In this document: positions 49,809 to 60,402 of the stretch, piece by piece
How the letters are laid out: each line of letters begins with the position of its first letter
How positions within the stretch are numbered: the first letter of the stretch is position 1
Origin: a virus
DNA: 64,000 bases
IMG/VR virus record: IMGVR_UViG_3300024520_000057
Span: 1 to 64,000 of that record
Strand: one strand, 5' to 3'
Program-made: the position numbers and the translations under genes
The notes under the pieces: generated by a model
Seen by the model: the letters and a program-made list of their open reading frames with translations, nothing else
Told to the model about the DNA's origin: nothing
Database searches by the model: none

Positions 49809-52800
49809 AGGCAGGAATTTTGTAGAAGAATTATGGGTTGGAATCAGAGCTGACTTGTCTCATTTACAAGCTGGTTTGACCACTGCAAGTGCCCAAACAA
49901 AAACATTTGTTGGCAGACTGGGTGCAATGAGTGGACAATTAAGAAGAGTAGGGAAAGCTATTGGTTTGATTTCAACAGCCAGTGCAATAATGGGTGGAAT
50001 TGCTACAAAGGTGTTTGCTGATTTTGAACAAGGAATGGCAAATACAGCATCAGTTCTTGGCTCAACACAGGAAGAATTGGCTACTGTTTCTGATTTTGCA
50101 AGGGAAATGGGACGAACAACAGTTTTTACAGCAACACAGGCAGCAAATGCAATGTATTTTCTGGCGTCAGCAGGTTTTGATGCTCAAAAAATTATGGGTT
50201 CATTAAAAGGAACTTTGGCACTGGCAGCAGCAACCCAACATGATTTGGCTGAGACCACAAGGATTGTGGTTTCGGCTATGAATCAGTTCAATTTGACAGC
50301 TGAGGAATCTTCAAGAGTTGCCAATGCAATGTCAGCTATTATTTCCAGCACACAGGCTACAATGGACAGGCTTGGGGATTCATTGAAGTTCGTTGGACCA
50401 ATTGCAAGTGGTTTGAATATTTCATTGGAACAAACACTTGCTGTGTTAGGTAAACTGTTTAATGCTGGATTGCAAGCCAGCCAAGCAGGAACATCCCTCC
50501 GACAAGCTTTGATTAGGTTACAAAAACCAACAGCTCAATCAATAAAAGCAATTGGTGATTTGGGACTTACATGGGCAGATATAAATCCACAGACAAAGGA
50601 TTTGGTTCAAATAATTAGAACATTAGAGAAGGCTGAAGCAGGTGCAATTGATAAGGGTGATGAGTTGGCAAAAATATTTGGACAGAGAGCCATTGCTACA
50701 TTTCAAATTTTAATCAGGGAAGGTGCAGATGCAATTGAGGATTTGGAAGATAAAATCACTGGAACCAATAAAGCTTTTGAAATGGCTGAGATACAAATCA
50801 ATACACTCAGGGGCTCATTTAAGCTACTGTTGTCTGCATTACAGGAAGCAGCCATCCAAATTGGTGAGGTCATAGCTCCTATTGTAAGGGGGATGGCAGA
50901 TACATTCAGGGATGCAGTTCAAATTTTTAATACCATGCCAGCTATATTCAAGAAAGTTGCTGTGATGGCAGTGGTTCTTGCTACTGGATTAGGATTGGTG
51001 GTTGCACCAGTTATGCTGTTGCTTTCATTGATTCCAAGTATTGTAGCTGGATGGGGAACTTTGACTGCATTATTTGGAGCAACTCTTGGTCCAATTGCAT
51101 TGGTAACTGCTGGAATAATTGGTTTGGTAACAGCCATTGGTTTGATGATTTCAGCTGATAGAAGAGCAGCACAACAAAGGAAGGATAATATCAAGTCAAT
51201 TGATGAAATGATTACAAAGAGGGAACATGAAATTCTTAACATAAATGCAATGTCAAGCAGGTATGTAGAACTTGCAGACAGAGCAAAATTGACTAATAAA
51301 GAACAGAGGGAGATGGAAAAGATACTTGGTCAATTGAAGCTTAAATATCCTGATTTGATTAAGGACACTAAATTTTATGCTGGTGCACTTGATGATGTTA
51401 GGAGAATTGCAGATTCAACATCTAAAGAATTGCAGAAGCTTGCTGAAATGAAGTTGTCATTGGAAAAGGTGAAAATTACCTTGGATATGGCAGACTTGAA
51501 AGTTCAAGTTCAAAAACTTAAAGATGAGCTGAAGCCGTTGGAAAAGGATTCATTTAAATTGGGGGCAGAGGTTATATTGTCTTCAGTAACTGGTGGAGCT
51601 GTTAGGGTTGACAATACAGAACTTTTGGAAACCCTGTCTATTTTCGATGATATCAAGAGGGTGTCTGTAGAAACAATGACTGGAACCACTAAAATGAATA
51701 CAGCATTGTTGACAAATTCACTCAAAGAGAATATCAGTGAATTAGATACGATAAAAAGTATTACAGAAGATATAAGCAAATTGACAGATGGACAAATTAT
51801 TACATCCACTGAAATAGAAAAGATAAGGGCAGTTGCAACTGATGAGGAAAGATCTCTAACAAAGATTGAGAGTGGAAGAATCAAGACTTTGGAGGAACAA
51901 AAGAATACATACAGTGAGATTTCAAGTTCATTGGCTGGGTTGGTTAAGGATTCCACTGAATTGAATTCCAAGCAAATAGAACTTTTGGAAATAGGAAATA
52001 AGCTGAAGGCAATTGGGGACAGTGAGACAGTGCTCAAAAGGAAGGTTACAACTGAAGAAGATTTGGGAGAAGCAACAGGAGGACTTGCAAAAGAAGAAAT
52101 TGAGTTGGAACGACAGAAACAAGATTTTATGTTTCAACTTGAAAAGCAGGTATTGGAAGCAAGGTTGTCTGAAAAGAAGCTTTATGTTGATGAGAGCAGA
52201 AAATTTGCAGAGGAAGCAATAGATGCTGAGTTTGAATACAAGCAAAGAGTTTTGGAAATGGAGAAGGAAGTTGTATTAAGACAGGCTGAGGATTTGAAAG
52301 AAGACAAAGCAAAAGTTGAAAAAGCATTTAAGGCAGAATCTATTTCAATTGAGAAAGCAAGATTGGATGCACATGAAAATTTGAATAGACAATATTTTGA
52401 AAAACTGGAAAATTTTGAACTTGAGAAAATGAGAAGAGAGGCATTTAGGGATGAAGAAGAACTTGCTGAATATAAAGCTTATTTACAAGAAAAATTTGCT
52501 GCTGAGAAAGAGGGAACTGATAGATATCTTAAGCTTCTGAGATTGATAACAGAAGTGGAAGAATCTGAATGGGATGCAAGGATGGCAAAAGCACGATACT
52601 GGGGAGGAATGATGACAAGTCTTGCTACATCTGTTGGACAAGCTTTTGGAAATCAAATAGCAACTGGAATGACAAGTGCATGGAAGGGAAGTTTGATTGC
52701 TGTTATTAATATGCTTGCCAAACATTACAAAAATATTTTGGCAATGGGAATGATAAATGATTTGGCTCATTTGAATTTTGGGGCAGCAGCTATGAAAGCT

Positions 52801-54768
52801 GCTGCTATTGGTTTGATTTCAGCAGCAGCAAGTGCAGCAAAAGCAAATATAGCAAGTGCAGAAATTGGAGCTGAAGTTCAAGCAGGTGGTGTGGTCAGGG
52901 TTCATCCTGGAGAAACAATTGTCCCAGCAAAGGTGGTTAGGAAAACTGATGATGAGTATTCTGAAATATTTAAAGAATTTAAGGGAATAGATAGGGCAAA
53001 ATCAGTGATGGAAGATATTGTTAGTATGTCTTCTGTTGATAAGATGTTTGATGCCAAAAAAATGAGTGTAATTGTTGATAAAATAAAAGGTATGTCATCC
53101 AATTTAAAAACAGTTGGGATTGAAGATATCAAAACCACTGAAAAATATTCAGATATCAAACACAAAGAAAATTTCCGTGATGTTGAAAAGATGACTGGAA
53201 TCAGAGATGTTAAGACTGATTTTCAATCAAAAATTGAGGAAATTAATAAGACATATAAGGCTGATGAGAGGGATACAGAAATTAAGAAACTGGAAGCTGA
53301 TTATGTTACCAAAATTCATGAAATAAAAAGCAAAGATAAGATGTCAAAGTCTGATGATATTTTAAAGGATGTTCACAGAACAGTGGATGTTAAGCTTACA
53401 GATGCTGATAAATTGAGTGAAATTCTGAAAAGGTCTGAGAAGTTTACAGAAATATTGAAGAATGCTGAGAGCTTTTCAGATATAAAAAGCATTCTTAACA
53501 TTACAGACATTGGCACACTGGATACTGAGAAGATAGATATTAGCAGTGCTGTTGGAGTTGAAAAATCCTTTGAAAATATTAAGGATAAGATTTCCAGCAT
53601 AGATGTGTTTGAATCAACAGGATTGGAAAAATTTGTTACAGTTGCAGATTCCATAAGGGATGTGGAAAATATAGACATAATTTTCAAGGAAACTGGTTTG
53701 ACAAAAATAATGGATTCTGTAAGGCAGGTTGTTAGCCTGAAGGATAGCATTAAGGACGAATTACAAACAGCCTCTGTTGGTTTCTCATTGGGAGAATCCA
53801 CTTCTGTGTCTAATATACAAGAGTTGACAAGGGATATTTCTAATGTTATAGAAAAATTCAAAATAACTGATGAAACAAAGTCTGTTGTTGAGGGTGCAAA
53901 AAAGTCAGCTGATTCCATTTTAAACCTGACAAATGTCTCTGATAAAATGATGTGGACAAAATCAGTGCATGATATTTCTAAAGCTGCTTTTGAAAATATG
54001 AAAGGAACAGAAAATACTGATTTAAAATCTATTAAAAATACATTTGAAAAAATATCTATGGATTCATTTAGAACAGGAATTGTAGAATCATCTTTTAAGT
54101 TCGGAACAATTAAGACAATGGTGGACAGTATTGATAGAATTGTTGGTGGTGCACCAAAGTCAGTTGAAACTGAACTTATTAAGAAAAAATCATCGGAAAT
54201 TAGGAATATAATTGACCAGTCAAGCTTTTCCAATATATCAGAAAATGTCATTAGTTCGATTATTGGGAAATCCAGTGAGATAGTGAAAAGTATTTCCACA
54301 TCTCAAATCAACCAAGAAGATAAAAATGTTGTCAAGAAATTATCAGAAAATATAAACACTGTTGCAGTTGGGGAAAGTTCATTATCAAGAACAAATGTAG
54401 TTTCTGAATTTATTACAAAATCAATGTCCAATGTAAGCAATATTATGTCGTCTTTTAATCTTATTCCACAAGCAAATATTGGAGCAAGAATTGCCAAAGA
54501 GGGAATAGTAAATGTTCATCCTGGTGAGATAATTGTTCCAGCAAAAGTTGTTAGGGAAACTGAAAGTAGATACAAGGAAATTGTTGGTGGTGAAAAGAGT
54601 TCTGATAAGACTGTAACAAAAGAAATTGTGAGAGAATTGATTGAAGGTGGAATTGTAGATAAACAACCTATCAACATTTATAATCCAATGGTCAATGATC
54701 CAGAATTTTGGGAGAATATAGCTGAGGAATATATTATAAAGGCATTTGAAAGAGTGAAGAATAGATGA
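49801..54768 (+). CDS. Tape measure protein, 1655 aa
   Basis: Residues about 40-360 are TP901-type (FEQGMANTASVLGSTQEEL, FAREMGRTTVFTATQAANAM, QAGTSLRQALIRLQKPT). Hydrophobic helices lie at about 385-455. Coiled coils follow to about 900. VHPGExIVPAKVVR occurs twice, near 1036 and 1571, with a Lys/Ser/Ile/Asp-rich stretch between. At about 1.5 A per residue the tail would be near 250 nm. Confidence 0.92.
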   Translation: MPEGRNFVEELWVGIRADLSHLQAGLTTASAQTKTFVGRLGAMSGQLRRVGKAIGLISTASAIMGGIATKVFADFEQGMANTASVLGSTQEELATVSDFAREMGRTTVFTATQAANAMYFLASAGFDAQKIMGSLKGTLALAAATQHDLAETTRIVVSAMNQFNLTAEESSRVANAMSAIISSTQATMDRLGDSLKFVGPIASGLNISLEQTLAVLGKLFNAGLQASQAGTSLRQALIRLQKPTAQSIKAIGDLGLTWADINPQTKDLVQIIRTLEKAEAGAIDKGDELAKIFGQRAIATFQILIREGADAIEDLEDKITGTNKAFEMAEIQINTLRGSFKLLLSALQEAAIQIGEVIAPIVRGMADTFRDAVQIFNTMPAIFKKVAVMAVVLATGLGLVVAPVMLLLSLIPSIVAGWGTLTALFGATLGPIALVTAGIIGLVTAIGLMISADRRAAQQRKDNIKSIDEMITKREHEILNINAMSSRYVELADRAKLTNKEQREMEKILGQLKLKYPDLIKDTKFYAGALDDVRRIADSTSKELQKLAEMKLSLEKVKITLDMADLKVQVQKLKDELKPLEKDSFKLGAEVILSSVTGGAVRVDNTELLETLSIFDDIKRVSVETMTGTTKMNTALLTNSLKENISELDTIKSITEDISKLTDGQIITSTEIEKIRAVATDEERSLTKIESGRIKTLEEQKNTYSEISSSLAGLVKDSTELNSKQIELLEIGNKLKAIGDSETVLKRKVTTEEDLGEATGGLAKEEIELERQKQDFMFQLEKQVLEARLSEKKLYVDESRKFAEEAIDAEFEYKQRVLEMEKEVVLRQAEDLKEDKAKVEKAFKAESISIEKARLDAHENLNRQYFEKLENFELEKMRREAFRDEEELAEYKAYLQEKFAAEKEGTDRYLKLLRLITEVEESEWDARMAKARYWGGMMTSLATSVGQAFGNQIATGMTSAWKGSLIAVINMLAKHYKNILAMGMINDLAHLNFGAAAMKAAAIGLISAAASAAKANIASAEIGAEVQAGGVVRVHPGETIVPAKVVRKTDDEYSEIFKEFKGIDRAKSVMEDIVSMSSVDKMFDAKKMSVIVDKIKGMSSNLKTVGIEDIKTTEKYSDIKHKENFRDVEKMTGIRDVKTDFQSKIEEINKTYKADERDTEIKKLEADYVTKIHEIKSKDKMSKSDDILKDVHRTVDVKLTDADKLSEILKRSEKFTEILKNAESFSDIKSILNITDIGTLDTEKIDISSAVGVEKSFENIKDKISSIDVFESTGLEKFVTVADSIRDVENIDIIFKETGLTKIMDSVRQVVSLKDSIKDELQTASVGFSLGESTSVSNIQELTRDISNVIEKFKITDETKSVVEGAKKSADSILNLTNVSDKMMWTKSVHDISKAAFENMKGTENTDLKSIKNTFEKISMDSFRTGIVESSFKFGTIKTMVDSIDRIVGGAPKSVETELIKKKSSEIRNIIDQSSFSNISENVISSIIGKSSEIVKSISTSQINQEDKNVVKKLSENINTVAVGESSLSRTNVVSEFITKSMSNVSNIMSSFNLIPQANIGARIAKEGIVNVHPGEIIVPAKVVRETESRYKEIVGGEKSSDKTVTKEIVRELIEGGIVDKQPINIYNPMVNDPEFWENIAEEYIIKAFERVKNR

Positions 54769-57700
54769 TTACAGTAAATGCAACCACACAAGCTTTGCAA
54801 ACCAGTATGGGGCAAATTCCTGATGTATTGGAAATAGTCACTATTTTTGAACAATGGAGTGGAATTGTTAATAGTGTTACCAGTGTAACAAATTTCAAAG
54901 TCAAGGGAGATGCTACAAGTCTTTTGTCGGTTGGTGATTCAATCACCTCATACCTTACAGATTTTCCAACAGTGGATACAATAGCAACAATTAGCTACAG
55001 TGGTGGGAATGTGGAAACCACCATAACATTGGGCGGTTCAGGACTTACAAATATTGTTACAGGTGTGTATATACAAAAACAAACCAACATAACTTCCAAG
55101 CTAATTAGGAATGGAATTGGAAATGTAATACAGAAACTGTCTGGATTTGGATTGAATAAATTTGATTCAGGCAGTCTGGATATTACAGTTGATAATTCTG
55201 ATGGCTTTTTCTTTACATCAGCAGGGGCTGGGGTATTTGGAATTGGAAATGTAATTTATGCATCATACAGAATTGGATTCAGAGGGGCTGATGATAGAAT
55301 ACTGTATTTTGCTGGTGTAGTTGATACAACAGATCTTGGCATTGATATTGCAAATAAAGTGGTAAAATTTAGAATATATGGACACACAAAGGAATTGGAA
55401 AGATATCCAGCATTTAGATGTAGCAAGGCTAATAATTCAAGATTCAACAGGATATCAGGATTTACAATTATTGGATACACCGAATCAGCTGATAGTGAAG
55501 AAGGTATCAAGGGTGTTTATCTGAAACCATTTACAAGAACAAAATTATCTCAAGCTGTGGAGATTCAAAGTCTTTCATGGGACACACAGGCAGGTATTAA
55601 GAAATTGGAATTCAGATATCCAGATTTATTCAAGTGGAATGGTGGGGCATGGACAAGGGTGAATTTAAGTGATTTGGATGCAGATGGTAATTATGAAATG
55701 ACAGATATAAGTGGTGAGAAAGCTGTTATTAATTTTGGTAGCACAGATGACATGAATGAGATGCCAGATAGGGATGATGAAATGTTAGTTCATGTTAAGC
55801 CACAGGATGAATTGGGTGCACAGGAGATGGTTTCAAGTGTTGGAATTCCTGTTATGAGATTTGATAATGGGAATTGGCAGCCAATCAAAATAAATTTTCC
55901 ATTATGTCTGAAATTAGCAAGTGCTGTTTATACAGATGTATCTGCAGAATTTGGTTCTCCTAACTTGGAGGATAATGTTCAAATCTTGAATGCAAATAGT
56001 GATGAAATTCTTATTATTGCACCAGAAATATTCTATGGATTGATAGTAAGACTTACATCAACATTTTCAGCTGGTGATTTGTCGTTTTATTATTCAACTG
56101 GAGCAAACACATGGAGCTCAGAATTTACACCTGATACAGAAGGAACCAGTGATTTCACTGATGAAGAAGGCAGAATTATATGGGGAGAACTTGATGGATG
56201 GGAAGTGAATGATATAATCATAGATGCCAACACTCATTATAGAGGATTTATGATTAAAATCAAAAGGGATAGTGCTACAGGTAATTGTTATATGGGGGAA
56301 ATGAAAAGATTGGTGAGGCTGATTGGTGAATCAGGTGATATTTTAACAATGGAAGTGAATCAGGATGAAATTCCAGTTGTTGATGCTTTTGATGAAATAA
56401 TTATAGCCTATGATGATGTTGAAGAATCATGGGGATGGGCAATGTGGTATCAACAAGCATCCCTGAATACAATTCTTGAGAAAATGTTAGATTCGTCCTA
56501 TTATACAACAGCAAAAAGAAGTGTAACAGTGATGAAAAAGTCAACTGCAAGCAGTGTTTTTAATATATGGGGACACTCACCAGAAGTTAATCACAAGTTA
56601 CACTCAACAGCTGTTTATTATCACAGTTCCAGTGGATATTTGTATATGGGACTTGGTGGAAGTTATTGGTGTGAACTTTGGAGAACTAAATTGGATGGTG
56701 AATGGGAGTTCTTATCAAGAATTGAAAATGAATGGATGTCAAAAGGATCTGAATTTGAAATAGCAGACATTTATGTAACTGTTGATGTATGGTTTGTAGT
56801 TAGGGAGAGACATGGAGTTTATCATGATGGTGTCAAATTCAATTATTTCCTTTATTATTTTGATTTGACTGGGATGACATTGAATTTAAGTTCCACACCT
56901 TCCACATTTAGAGAATCATATTCAGGACAATTATCTATCAGGAATGGAGAAAGATATGAGGGTGATTCAGGAAATTGGTGGAGTAGCATTGGACAATTAG
57001 GCACATCTACACCACAATTTGGGAATCATGGTGAGAATGTTTGTATTCCATTTAGGCAATTATTAAATCCTGGAGTTGCAAACAATGCAAATCAGTTACA
57101 AAAAGCTGATAATTTAGATAGTGATTGTGATTTAACACACTATCTATTTAGATTTTATTTTGCTGTTTGGTTCACAGCAGATAGAACAGGATTGAGATAT
57201 TGGACACCAATGGGATATTATGCCATTTCCGATGTAGCTTTTGATGTTACAGAGGGAGCAGTTGGTGATTTGGAATTTGGATTTGATTATGGACAAAGAG
57301 GAAGCTATTTATTCAACCAAACAGAGCTGAATGGCTATACATTTCAAGAATTTACAGATGCTGGAAGTTTGACAGCTCACAGGTTTTATGGATTGGGTTC
57401 TACAAATCAAGCCAAATATGAAAAGATGATGTTGTATGGAAGTCAGAATATTCCTATTTGCAGTGCACTTCATGATAATGAAAATGATATATTTTTTGGG
57501 CATACCAGATGGGTAGATGTTGGTGATGATATTAGGAGCTATTCATATATCACCAAGTTTAAGGCAACTGGTGTAATTGATGCTTCTGCTGTAATGCACG
57601 ATAGCACAACAGGGGGATTTACAGAACAGACTGATAATTGGAATAATGATCCTACAAGTATGCCGAATATGAATGAGGTTGGTGACATAATATATATTGG

Positions 57701-59015
57701 GTTGGAATTCAAAAGATTCAGATCTGTTTATGTAGAGATGAATGGTGTGCATGGAACTTATGCATATGAATATTGGAATGGTTCCAGTTGGGTTACTCTT
57801 GAAGACATTCCAGCAAATAACATTCCTGATGATATAGTGTGTTGGAGCATACCAAATGATTGGGCACAGACTACTGTAAATGGAAGTGATCCACAATATT
57901 ACATAAGGATAAGGCAAACAGGTGCAGCAAATCAAGGATGGTCAGATGCATATATTCTTGAATACTGTTTATGGGATAGCGAGGAAGATACTGGTAATGA
58001 GGCAATGATGCCTGTCAACATGGCTTTTAATCCATATGATTCTAATTTATATGGCTGCATGTTCAATAGATTAACAACAGGAACATATCCATTCCAATGG
58101 AGCTTTTTTGCTTGTGATATGGGAGCCACTCCAGGATTTTCAGAAACAGTATATCATTCAAGAACAGGAACAAATTTTACATTTAATGCATCATTTCTGA
58201 TGAAAGATTTTCAATATAATGCAGATGATAATACAGTTTATTTTGTAATGGAAAATAGAAGATATGATGACAGAAGTTCATTTGTTGCTAAAGCTTCTGG
58301 CTCAGCATCATCTCCAACAATGACAAAAGTGGGAACACCCAGAGAAAATGAATGGGGACAACATTTTTTACACATAACAAGCACTGGAGTAATGTATGGG
58401 GCAACAAAGGAAAATAATGTGTTCTGGGAGTATAATGATGAGTTCTATCCAAGAGTTGATATAGCAAAATTTGATGAGAATTCTAATTACAAAAATATTC
58501 TTGAGAGTGTTGTGTTAATAATGAATTATTATATGTTTATCCATTCAGACAGAACAATAGATTTATTTGTAAGGGATACAGTGAATGGAACAATAGCATT
58601 GGATTGGTCAACCAATTTAATCAATACACCACCTGAATTTGAGTATTGGGAGCATAAGTATGATGGTATTGTGGTTGACTGGAAGGATCCAATTAGTGGA
58701 TTAAGTGGAAGCAAGAAAAGAGGATTTACAAATTGGCTGAAAAAAGTTCTCAATATTTCAGATACACTGATACAGTCAAGCCATTTAGCAGATCTAATTG
58801 CTGCAGACAATTATACCTATTTCAATCAATATAGAATCAAAGCCTCAAGAATCAGAACATTGTTTTTAACACAACTGGAATTAATTGATAAGTTTACAAT
58901 ATTTATTCCAGCTAATATTATGGATATAGATAACACAAAAGAATTTTTAATTGACCAAATAAGAATTAACAGAAGTCAAAAACAATTGGAATTAAGTGGA
59001 GTGGAAATCATATAA
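54765..59015 (+). CDS. Large tail-tip protein, 1416 aa
   Basis: It overlaps the tape measure by 4 nt, the place of the distal tail or tip protein. The N-terminal part is strand-rich (IPDVLEIVTIFEQWSGIV, TSKLIRNGIGNVIQKLSG); the middle contains blocks of EFGSPNLEDN and EVNDIIID type, and aromatic-rich Gly/Tyr/Trp stretches, as in receptor-binding proteins. I cannot define domains. Likely a hub or central fibre. Confidence 0.65.
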   Translation: MITVNATTQALQTSMGQIPDVLEIVTIFEQWSGIVNSVTSVTNFKVKGDATSLLSVGDSITSYLTDFPTVDTIATISYSGGNVETTITLGGSGLTNIVTGVYIQKQTNITSKLIRNGIGNVIQKLSGFGLNKFDSGSLDITVDNSDGFFFTSAGAGVFGIGNVIYASYRIGFRGADDRILYFAGVVDTTDLGIDIANKVVKFRIYGHTKELERYPAFRCSKANNSRFNRISGFTIIGYTESADSEEGIKGVYLKPFTRTKLSQAVEIQSLSWDTQAGIKKLEFRYPDLFKWNGGAWTRVNLSDLDADGNYEMTDISGEKAVINFGSTDDMNEMPDRDDEMLVHVKPQDELGAQEMVSSVGIPVMRFDNGNWQPIKINFPLCLKLASAVYTDVSAEFGSPNLEDNVQILNANSDEILIIAPEIFYGLIVRLTSTFSAGDLSFYYSTGANTWSSEFTPDTEGTSDFTDEEGRIIWGELDGWEVNDIIIDANTHYRGFMIKIKRDSATGNCYMGEMKRLVRLIGESGDILTMEVNQDEIPVVDAFDEIIIAYDDVEESWGWAMWYQQASLNTILEKMLDSSYYTTAKRSVTVMKKSTASSVFNIWGHSPEVNHKLHSTAVYYHSSSGYLYMGLGGSYWCELWRTKLDGEWEFLSRIENEWMSKGSEFEIADIYVTVDVWFVVRERHGVYHDGVKFNYFLYYFDLTGMTLNLSSTPSTFRESYSGQLSIRNGERYEGDSGNWWSSIGQLGTSTPQFGNHGENVCIPFRQLLNPGVANNANQLQKADNLDSDCDLTHYLFRFYFAVWFTADRTGLRYWTPMGYYAISDVAFDVTEGAVGDLEFGFDYGQRGSYLFNQTELNGYTFQEFTDAGSLTAHRFYGLGSTNQAKYEKMMLYGSQNIPICSALHDNENDIFFGHTRWVDVGDDIRSYSYITKFKATGVIDASAVMHDSTTGGFTEQTDNWNNDPTSMPNMNEVGDIIYIGLEFKRFRSVYVEMNGVHGTYAYEYWNGSSWVTLEDIPANNIPDDIVCWSIPNDWAQTTVNGSDPQYYIRIRQTGAANQGWSDAYILEYCLWDSEEDTGNEAMMPVNMAFNPYDSNLYGCMFNRLTTGTYPFQWSFFACDMGATPGFSETVYHSRTGTNFTFNASFLMKDFQYNADDNTVYFVMENRRYDDRSSFVAKASGSASSPTMTKVGTPRENEWGQHFLHITSTGVMYGATKENNVFWEYNDEFYPRVDIAKFDENSNYKNILESVVLIMNYYMFIHSDRTIDLFVRDTVNGTIALDWSTNLINTPPEFEYWEHKYDGIVVDWKDPISGLSGSKKRGFTNWLKKVLNISDTLIQSSHLADLIAADNYTYFNQYRIKASRIRTLFLTQLELIDKFTIFIPANIMDIDNTKEFLIDQIRINRSQKQLELSGVEII

Positions 59016-59029
59016 CAAAGGAGCAAGCC

Positions 59030-59479
59030 ATGAAGTCATTAGTTTTATTTTTATTAATTGTGTTGGTGTCATTTTCATTTTCACAAGAGCCATATATGAG
59101 AACAAAGTTTGTGAATAGAGTAGATATAACAGGGAATGCAACTGATTCAATATATGTTTCACCAATGAATAGTGTTGAGAGAAGGAATATGGAATCAACT
59201 TTCACTGGTAGTTTGGGATTGATAATTAATTGTAGAGATTTAGGAGGAACAGCTGGGAGTGTTGCAATAAGTTATACACTGTCCACTTGGGATTCAGCAA
59301 GATCAGCAATAGATGTAGTTGCTCTTACTGCTGCACAGGCATGGACAGATAATGAAGTATTTGTCTTTGATATAAGCCAAAATTTTCCTGTCTGGGGTGT
59401 TTGGGTTTATTTTACAAGGTCTGGGGCAACTGGAATGGGAAGATTTAATGTGTGGCAAACATATGTAAAATATAGGTAA
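59030..59479 (+). CDS. Secreted small protein in the tail-gene region, 149 aa
   Basis: The N-terminus is a signal peptide (SLVLFLLIVLVSFSFSQ), likely cut before Gln/Glu. The rest is beta-rich (GSVAISYTLSTWDSARSAI). It is not expected in a cytoplasm-assembled tail, so it may be displayed or act in the host envelope, or the leader may be a membrane anchor. Confidence 0.6.
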   Translation: MKSLVLFLLIVLVSFSFSQEPYMRTKFVNRVDITGNATDSIYVSPMNSVERRNMESTFTGSLGLIINCRDLGGTAGSVAISYTLSTWDSARSAIDVVALTAAQAWTDNEVFVFDISQNFPVWGVWVYFTRSGATGMGRFNVWQTYVKYR

Positions 59480-59485
59480 TTTATC

Positions 59486-60388
59486 ATGTCTTCACATCCA
59501 TGGGAAAATGATGTTCTTGGTGGTGTTGGTGTTCCAAGAATATTGACTTGTAGTCAAAATAAATGCACCAATCCATACTTTGACCAAGACGAAACTGGTT
59601 GGACAGAAAGTGGTGGTTTAGCTGGTAGAGTTGCCAATGATGATGGTTGGAGTGGATATATGTATGAGGTGGATGAAGGTGAACAAGGTGATTATGTTCA
59701 ATTCAGTTGGAATACAGGAGCAGCAATAGCAGGAAGAACATTTGTTGCTGGTGTAAGAGTCAAAGGTAATTGGGCAAGCACAAATGAAGTAGCAATGAGT
59801 CTTAGAGGAACTGGAGAATTTGGGACAAAAGATATGGTGTTACAAGAGGACACTTTAAACAGGAATATTCTCATTGCAACATCAGGAGCAAGTCAGGGAA
59901 ATTCATTGGTATTAAGATTGTCTGGATTTAGTGATGCTGATACATCCCTTAAATATTGGTTTGATAATGTATTTATGTGTGAAGTATTTGGTGATTATTC
60001 TTTTACACAACCTAATGAGCTCAGTAGGTTAAGATTTCAAAAAATAGTCAGAGGAAACAATGAGATAATAAGTGGTCATATACAGGAATTTAACAAGTAT
60101 TGGAGACCACATTATTATGCCAGTTGGAAATATCTTGATGATGTAATAGAGGCATTTAGACAGGAAATTTCTGAAGAGGAGATATTATTTTGCATGCCTC
60201 ACACAGATGTAAATTGGGGATTTTTTGGAATATGGGATGGTGATTTTTTAAGACAATATTCCTTTAATAAATTTTTTGGACACAAGGGAATTGTAGCTAT
60301 AAAAGGAATAGAAATGTTAAAGGAAAAGCCACAATATTATACTGGTGAAGGAACGGTTTATATTGATAGTGAAGATATGATTTATTAA
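59486..60388 (+). CDS. Tail-associated protein with carbohydrate-binding-like N-terminal domain, 300 aa
   Basis: Residues about 29-165 resemble a CBM_4_9-type jelly roll (NPYFDQDETGWTESGG near the start; YWFDNVFMCEVF near the end). The C-terminal part has EFNKYWRPHYYASWKYLDD and other aromatic-rich blocks. No signal peptide is present. It may bind host glycans at the tail tip. Confidence 0.6.
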   Translation: MSSHPWENDVLGGVGVPRILTCSQNKCTNPYFDQDETGWTESGGLAGRVANDDGWSGYMYEVDEGEQGDYVQFSWNTGAAIAGRTFVAGVRVKGNWASTNEVAMSLRGTGEFGTKDMVLQEDTLNRNILIATSGASQGNSLVLRLSGFSDADTSLKYWFDNVFMCEVFGDYSFTQPNELSRLRFQKIVRGNNEIISGHIQEFNKYWRPHYYASWKYLDDVIEAFRQEISEEEILFCMPHTDVNWGFFGIWDGDFLRQYSFNKFFGHKGIVAIKGIEMLKEKPQYYTGEGTVYIDSEDMIY

Positions 60389-60402
60389 GTTAGGAGAAAC
60401 CT

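Noticed and set aside
53373-54299. 308-codon ORF on the minus strand inside the tape measure gene
   Set aside because: It mirrors codon bias of the + strand gene (few C, many A/G), has no ribosome site, and its translation is Ser/Phe/Ile-rich low complexity.
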